Below, piece by piece: positions 60,054-64,000 of a DNA stretch of 64,000 bases. Below the pieces are notes generated by a model. The model was not told where the DNA came from. It saw only the letters and a list, made by a program, of their open reading frames with translations, and made no database searches. The position numbers were made by a program, and so were the translations under genes. The first letter of the stretch is position 1; every line of letters starts with the position of its first letter. This DNA is from Agreia sp. Leaf283 (GTDB lineage Bacteria > Actinomycetota > Actinomycetes > Actinomycetales > Microbacteriaceae), in the NCBI RefSeq assembly GCF_001422485.1, contig NZ_LMNF01000004.1, positions 1 to 64,000 of the forward strand, written 5' to 3'.

Positions 60054-60686
60054 ATGCCCTCCACTCGCCAGATCACCGAGTTCTCCGACGAACCGGCCGC
60101 CGGAAACCCCTGGGTCGTCGAGCCCCTGCCCACGACGATCGAGCTGGTCGAGTACGACCCGGAATGGCCCAGGCAGGCCCGTAAGATCCGCGAGCGGCTC
60201 AATGATCTGCTGGGCCTCCGGGCTATCCGCATCGATCACGTCGGATCGACCGCCGTCGAGGGCCTGCCCGCCAAACCGGTCATCGACATCGATCTCACGG
60301 TGGCCGACTCCGCCGACGAGGCGGGCTATGTGAGCACGCTGCAGGACGCCGGATTCGTTCTCACCGTGCGCGAGCCGTGGTGGCACGAGCACCGCCTGTT
60401 CCGTGGCGGCCGACGCGCCGACGATCGTGTCGCGCCGACCGACGGCGGGCCGGCCACGAACATCCATGTCTTCGGACCCGACAGCCCGGAGCTCATCAAG
60501 CACCTCGTCTTCCGCAACTGGCTGCGCTCGAGCGAGAGCGATCGAAAGCTGTATGCCGACGCGAAACGTGCGGCCGCCGCTGCCCAGCAGGAACACGACG
60601 CGGTCATGGACTACAACGTGCGCAAGCAGGCCGTGATCCTCGAGATCTACGAACGCGCGTTCCGCGCCTCCGGATTCCTCAGCTGA
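60054..60686 (+). CDS. GrpB-family (UPF0157) protein
   Basis: 210 residues. IELVEYDPEWPRQARKIRER, then RIDHVGSTAVEGLPAKPVID is the diagnostic GrpB stretch, with nucleotidyltransferase-fold acids in DIDLTVAD. NIHVFGPDSPELIKHLVFRN follows. Related proteins are nucleotidyltransferase-like and of unknown substrate. Stands alone, convergent with the UDG-like gene. Confidence 0.9.
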   Translation: MPSTRQITEFSDEPAAGNPWVVEPLPTTIELVEYDPEWPRQARKIRERLNDLLGLRAIRIDHVGSTAVEGLPAKPVIDIDLTVADSADEAGYVSTLQDAGFVLTVREPWWHEHRLFRGGRRADDRVAPTDGGPATNIHVFGPDSPELIKHLVFRNWLRSSESDRKLYADAKRAAAAAQQEHDAVMDYNVRKQAVILEIYERAFRASGFLS

Positions 60687-60698
60687 CACACACCCGCT

Positions 60699-61319
60699 TC
60701 ACGGTTCGACAGACAGCGCCCGCCGCACCTCCTGCGCGAGCCGCGGAACGGTCGTCTGCTCGAACCACGGATTGCGGGAACGCCAGCCCCGCGCCAGTGG
60801 CGACGGATGCACGAGCGGAAAGAAGGGCAGAAACGACTCGGCCGCCCGCACGGTCTCGGTCACGGACTGCCGCTTCTGTCCGTGAAGGTAGTAGCGCTGA
60901 GAGTAGGCACCCACCAGCACCGTCAGGCGCACCTCGGTCAGTGCGCTGAGAATGCGCGGATGCCACAGCGGTGCGACGTCCGGTCGAGGGGGCAGGTCGC
61001 CACTGGCACCTTTGCCGGGAAAGTAGAAGTCCATGGGCAGCAGCGCGAACTTGTCGGGATCGTAGAACGCGGCCTCCGTCACGCCGAGCCACGATCGCAG
61101 CAACCGCCCGCTGACGTCGCTCCACGGCTGCCCCATCTCCTGCGCGACCCGGCCGGGCGCCTGGCCGATCACCAGCACGCGAGCGCGAGCCGATCCGGCG
61201 AACAGGGGCTCCCACCCCAGATCCGTCGCCCAGGCGTTCGACGGGTGCTCCGTGATCTCCCGACGAATGCGATCGAGCTCATCCACGGGGCGCCCGGCTC
61301 TGCCCGGCAAGCCGGTCAC
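60699..61319 (-). CDS. Uracil-DNA-glycosylase-family protein
   Basis: 206 residues from GTG 61319, which overlaps the GGDEF gene stop by 4 bp and has GGGAGGG just upstream. VLVIGQAPGRVAQEMGQPWSD is the water-activating loop region, WHPRILSALTEVRLTVLVG the core strand, and PLVHPSPLARGW carries the HPS DNA-binding loop. It probably removes damaged bases; some members lack activity. Linked in one transcript to the diguanylate cyclase. Confidence 0.85.
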   Translation of the reverse strand: MTGLPGRAGRPVDELDRIRREITEHPSNAWATDLGWEPLFAGSARARVLVIGQAPGRVAQEMGQPWSDVSGRLLRSWLGVTEAAFYDPDKFALLPMDFYFPGKGASGDLPPRPDVAPLWHPRILSALTEVRLTVLVGAYSQRYYLHGQKRQSVTETVRAAESFLPFFPLVHPSPLARGWRSRNPWFEQTTVPRLAQEVRRALSVEP

Positions 61320-62278
61320 GTACCGGCCCTCCCCTTGCGCGACGCCTTGTGCACGTAGAGGCGCTGATCCGCGCGCTCCCTGATCGCGTGAGCGGTGTCG
61401 TCCGATCGCGCCTCCGTCAGCCCGAACGACCACTGCTCCGACGTCGACGCACGCAGCCGATCGATCAGGTCGAGCGCCTGCTGCTCCGTCGTCGCGGGCA
61501 GCACAAGAAGGAACTCGTCGCCCCCGATGCGCGCCACAGAGTCGTAGGGCCGGGTCACCGACCTGAGAGCGGCCGCATACTGAACGAGCAGGTGGTCACC
61601 GGCAGCGTGGCCGCGCTCGTCATTGATGCGCTTGAAGTCGTCGAGGTCGATGATCACGAGCACCAGCGCCTGGCCGGTCCTCGTCGAGCGCGCCAGCTCC
61701 GTCTCGATCCGCGCGTCGAGTCCCGAGCGGTTCAGAACGCCGGTGAGCGGGTCGGTGGTGATCTCCTGGTCGAGTCTGCTCCGCAGGTAGCCCGCGGCCT
61801 CGAGACAGAACGTCGAGACGAGCGCGATGTTGATCCACGGCAGCAGCACGTCGTCGAGGGGGTTCACGAAGATCGCGATTCCTGACAGCGCGAACCCGCC
61901 CGCAGTGGCCGAGCGCGCGATCCACCGCCGATAGAACCAGCCCAGGTAGCAGGCCAGCATCGGGTAGAGCAGAACGTTGTTGACGGATGCGATGGGTGCG
62001 GTCGATACCGACAGCTGCAGCGACGTGACGACGAAGAAGATGCAGGCTCCCGCCAGGCCGACCCCGTTCACGAACCGCGTCCCGAGGGCGAGCGGGGTGC
62101 CCGCGAGCACGACGGTCACGGCGATCCAGAACCAGGTCCATGCTCCGCCGAGCGGATCCCCGGTCGAGGTGACGGCGTCGAGAAGGCCGCTGGCGGCAAT
62201 CACCGCGCCGGCCGCCGAGGTGACCCAGGCGAACGGCGGAATCGACCGCCGCGCCACCCACGCGGACATGCGGCTCAC
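61316..62278 (-). CDS. Membrane diguanylate cyclase (GGDEF)
   Basis: 320 residues from GTG 62278 (ATG 62269 also possible). Five or six membrane segments fill the first ~150 residues, then the GGDEF domain: DPLTGVLNRSGLDARI, VIIDLDDFKRINDERGHAAG and the signature RIGGDEFLLVLP intact. The I-site RxxD is not clear. It would make cyclic-di-GMP in response to a membrane signal. No EAL partner nearby. Confidence 0.92.
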   Translation of the reverse strand: MSRMSAWVARRSIPPFAWVTSAAGAVIAASGLLDAVTSTGDPLGGAWTWFWIAVTVVLAGTPLALGTRFVNGVGLAGACIFFVVTSLQLSVSTAPIASVNNVLLYPMLACYLGWFYRRWIARSATAGGFALSGIAIFVNPLDDVLLPWINIALVSTFCLEAAGYLRSRLDQEITTDPLTGVLNRSGLDARIETELARSTRTGQALVLVIIDLDDFKRINDERGHAAGDHLLVQYAAALRSVTRPYDSVARIGGDEFLLVLPATTEQQALDLIDRLRASTSEQWSFGLTEARSDDTAHAIRERADQRLYVHKASRKGRAGT

Positions 62279-62333
62279 CAGGCACCCCCCAGACCTTCGA
62301 TGTCGTCGAATTCTAACGAGCGGATTCAACGAC

Positions 62334-62369
62334 GAAGGCCGGACCGGGATTTCTCCCGATCCGGCCTTC
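62334..62369 (-). terminator. Hairpin terminator after tRNA-Leu
   Basis: A 16-bp stem (62334-62349 with 62354-62369, one G.T pair) and TTTC loop lies 12 bp downstream of the tRNA in its direction and upstream of the GGDEF gene. Confidence 0.85.
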
Positions 62370-62380
62370 ACTCGTTCGCG

Positions 62381-62464
62381 TGCGCGAGGGGGGACTTGAA
62401 CCCCCACGCCCTTTCGAGCACTGGCACCTGAAGCCAGCGCGTCTGCCAATTCCGCCACTCGCGC
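62381..62464 (-). tRNA. tRNA-Leu (anticodon CAG)
   Basis: 84 nt on the minus strand. Acceptor stem GCGCGAG/CTCGCGC, D-arm with GGCAGACGCG, anticodon loop CTTCAGG (CAG), a long variable arm as in class II tRNAs, and T-loop GTTCAAGTC. The discriminator base is A and no CCA is encoded. Divergent from fhaA. Confidence 0.96.
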
Positions 62465-62510
62465 GAACTTAGAGAGATTAGCACGAAGGGGCGGCGCGGG
62501 GGAATTCGAC

Positions 62511-62577
62511 GGAACGGGAGGAGATCTGCACATCCGAGCCGAATACGGGGTCGGATGTCGAAATCTCCTCCCGTTCC
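62511..62577. other. 67-bp two-stage hairpin upstream of tRNA-Leu and fhaA
   Basis: GGAACGGGAGGAGAT (62511-62525) pairs perfectly with 62563-62577, and the inner ACATCCGA (62530-62537) pairs with TCGGATGT (62551-62558). It lies between two divergent transcripts and abuts a dispersed repeat. No gene is credible between 62465 and 62764. Confidence 0.7.
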
Positions 62578-62638
62578 CTTCGACAAGCTCAGGGAACGGG
62601 GATGCAATGGTTAAAGGGAACGGGGACGCAGTGGTTAA
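62576..62638 (+). repeat. Dispersed repeat followed by two tandem 23-bp units
   Basis: CCCTTCGACAAGCTCAGGGA(ACG) at 62576-62598 runs into two copies of a unit GGGAACGGGGAYGCARTGGT(TAA) at 62592-62614 and 62616-62638 (21 of 23 identical). They lie 127 bp upstream of fhaA. Confidence 0.8.
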
Positions 62639-62764
62639 GAGGTACGAGAATCACGCGGGAACACGCACAGACGGCGCACTGGGTGGATTTTCACGCAACA
62701 CAAGTAACATCTACCTGAGCCACGCCGCCCGTGCCGTGGCGCGCGCGCAGAAATTGGGAGACAC

Positions 62765-63568
62765 GTGGGACTGCTGGACAACTTCGAGAAGGGTCTCGAG
62801 CGCGCCGTCAACGGCGCCTTCGCCAAGACCTTCCGCTCGGGGCTGGCACCGGTCGAGATCACGTCCGCCCTGCGTCGCGAGCTCGACACCAAGGCCGCCG
62901 TCATCTCCCGCGATCGCATTCTCGTGCCCAACTCGTTCCGGGTAATCGTGGGCCCCAACGACTACCAGCGCATGATGGCCCTCGGCCCCACACTCAACGA
63001 CGACCTCATCCAGTTCGTTCAGACCCACGCCAAGCAGCAGGGCTACCAGTTCGCCGGCGGCATCTCGATGGAGCTCGTGCAGAACGCCCGCCTCACCGAC
63101 GGTCTGGTGCAGATCGAGTCGGCCAACGCGGCCGGCGAGGTCACCTGGACCCCGGTGCTCGACGTGGCCGGCAAGCGCTACCCCATCACCTCGTCGCGCA
63201 CCGTCATCGGCCGCGGGTCGGATGCCGACATCACCATCGACGATCCCGGCACCTCCCGCAAACACGTCGAGATCCTGTGGGACGGCAAGCGGGCCCTGGT
63301 CAAAGACCTCGGCTCCACCAACGGATCGCAGCTCAACGGCGTCGCGGTGTCGAAGGCCCCGCTCGAGCCCGAGTCGGTCATCCAGATCGGCCGCACGCGC
63401 ATCGTGTTCCGCGTTCTCGCGCAGTCCGCCAGCGTCGACCAGTACTCCGACCTGCGCACGCAGCGCCAGACCCGGCCCCCGGAGCAGTTCCGCGAGCAGC
63501 GACCGCTGCCACCGCGCCCCGACCGCCCCCGCCACGACCCGGGCGGTTTCTGGAGGGACCAGAGTTGA
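62765..63568 (+). CDS. fhaA: FhaA, DUF3662-FHA domain protein
   Basis: 267 residues. N-terminal DUF3662 domain (MGLLDNFEKGLERAVNGAFA through ~120) and C-terminal FHA domain with TVIGRGSDADITIDDPGTSR and KDLGSTNGSQLNG, the phosphothreonine-binding residues; a basic Pro/Arg/Gln tail ends the protein. In mycobacteria FhaA binds phosphorylated partners of cell-wall synthesis (MviN) and kinase PknB. GTG start. Its stop overlaps the next gene's TTG (TTGA). Confidence 0.93.
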   Translation: MGLLDNFEKGLERAVNGAFAKTFRSGLAPVEITSALRRELDTKAAVISRDRILVPNSFRVIVGPNDYQRMMALGPTLNDDLIQFVQTHAKQQGYQFAGGISMELVQNARLTDGLVQIESANAAGEVTWTPVLDVAGKRYPITSSRTVIGRGSDADITIDDPGTSRKHVEILWDGKRALVKDLGSTNGSQLNGVAVSKAPLEPESVIQIGRTRIVFRVLAQSASVDQYSDLRTQRQTRPPEQFREQRPLPPRPDRPRHDPGGFWRDQS

Positions 63569-64000
63569 GTGAACTCACCCTCCTGATCCTGCAGTTCGCG
63601 TTCCTCGCCCTGCTCTGGATCTTCGTCTTCGTGGTGGTCTACGCCATGCGCAGCGACCTCTTCGGTCGCCGGGTCAAGAAACTGCCGGATGCGCAGGCCG
63701 CGAGCGCCGGCGGCTTCCCCGGTGCGGCCCCGGCCCCGGCCGCCGCCGTCAGCACCAACACCCCTCCCCGGCAGCAAGCCCCTGTTCCCCAGTCGAAGGT
63801 GCCGACCTTCACCCCCCTCGAGGGTTCCTCCGCCGGAACCCACCCCCGCGCCACGACCGGCAACGCCGCCCGTCTCGTCATCACCACGGGCACGAAGAGC
63901 GGCACGGAGATCCCCCTCGGAACCATGCCCCTCACCATCGGCCGCTCCACAGACTCGAGCGTCGTCATCCGCGACGACTACACCTCCACGCACCACGCCC
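63565..64000 (+). CDS. fhaB: FhaB (FipA-like) FHA protein, cut by window end
   Basis: TTG 63565 (GGAGGG upstream) starts a protein with one N-terminal membrane helix (TLLILQFAFLALLWIFVFVV), a Pro/Ala-rich linker and an FHA domain that is open at the edge (LTIGRSTDSSVVIRDDYTST). 145 codons are visible. In Actinobacteria it follows fhaA and precedes phosphatase, ftsW, pbpA and pknAB genes, and helps join FtsZ to the wall machinery. Confidence 0.92.
   Translation, partial: MSELTLLILQFAFLALLWIFVFVVVYAMRSDLFGRRVKKLPDAQAASAGGFPGAAPAPAAAVSTNTPPRQQAPVPQSKVPTFTPLEGSSAGTHPRATTGNAARLVITTGTKSGTEIPLGTMPLTIGRSTDSSVVIRDDYTSTHHA

Noticed and set aside
1-64000. Prophage, integrative element, insertion sequence or CRISPR-Cas
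   Set aside because: No integrase, transposase, phage structural or Cas gene, and no regularly spaced repeat array was seen.

Overview
The window is high-GC, densely coded actinobacterial DNA. Gene content and style point to a Microbacteriaceae-like Actinomycetota: GTG/TTG starts with 4-bp start/stop overlaps, NucS instead of MutSL, fhaA-fhaB beside a tRNA-Leu, DUF3662 and SHOCT proteins, and the dispersed repeat CCCTTCGACAAGCTCAGGGA. This assignment is inferred from gene content, not from a marker-gene search. No prophage, insertion sequence or CRISPR array was seen.

Layout. 1-3.2 kb: end of an unknown gene and two overlapping polytopic glycosyltransferases. 3.2-4.5 kb: a lone AbiEi/DUF559-type protein bracketed by two 81-bp structured direct repeats. 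4.5-6.9 kb: LacI regulator divergent from an MFS transporter. 6.9-13.2 kb: an IclR regulator and a tightly packed catabolic operon (family III CoA-transferase, citryl-CoA-lyase-like protein, LigB/LigA-type extradiol dioxygenase, TRZ/ATZ-type amidohydrolase, FMN reductase). 13.2-15.3 kb: YefM-YoeB-type toxin-antitoxin pair, nucS, an SseB-like protein and a membrane protein. 15.4-18.5 kb: a large APC-type transporter and an ArsB/NhaD-type transporter. 18.7-19.5 kb: a lower-GC islet with two small membrane proteins. 19.5-26.4 kb: TetR, HxlR and MocR regulators with divergent partners, a HAD phosphatase, an EEP-family protein and an EamA exporter.

27-44 kb is a large sugar locus: GH38 alpha-mannosidase, two GH29 alpha-L-fucosidases, an ABC importer, two enolase-superfamily dehydratases, an aldose dehydrogenase, a mutarotase, a lactonase, an SDR, an FAH-family hydrolase and two GntR regulators. 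Together they can account for release and import of L-fucose and its non-phosphorylative oxidation to pyruvate and lactate. 44-46.6 kb is mostly housekeeping (class IV aminotransferase, YbjQ, nadE, one unknown).

46.6-54.7 kb is a complete kdpFABC-kdpDE potassium operon preceded by an extra 31-codon membrane peptide gene. Its promoter carries a two-half-site box that recurs in the same orientation upstream of the APC transporter at 15.4-17.3 kb, which suggests the two are co-regulated. 55-62.3 kb holds small stress and regulatory genes (CsbD-like, HxlR/FMN reductase, DUF1801, NAD-epimerase-like, GNAT, MocR, GrpB, UDG-like, GGDEF). 62.3-64 kb has tRNA-Leu(CAG), a long hairpin with tandem repeats, then fhaA and the start of fhaB. 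That pair usually opens the locus for cell-wall and Ser/Thr kinase signalling near the origin.
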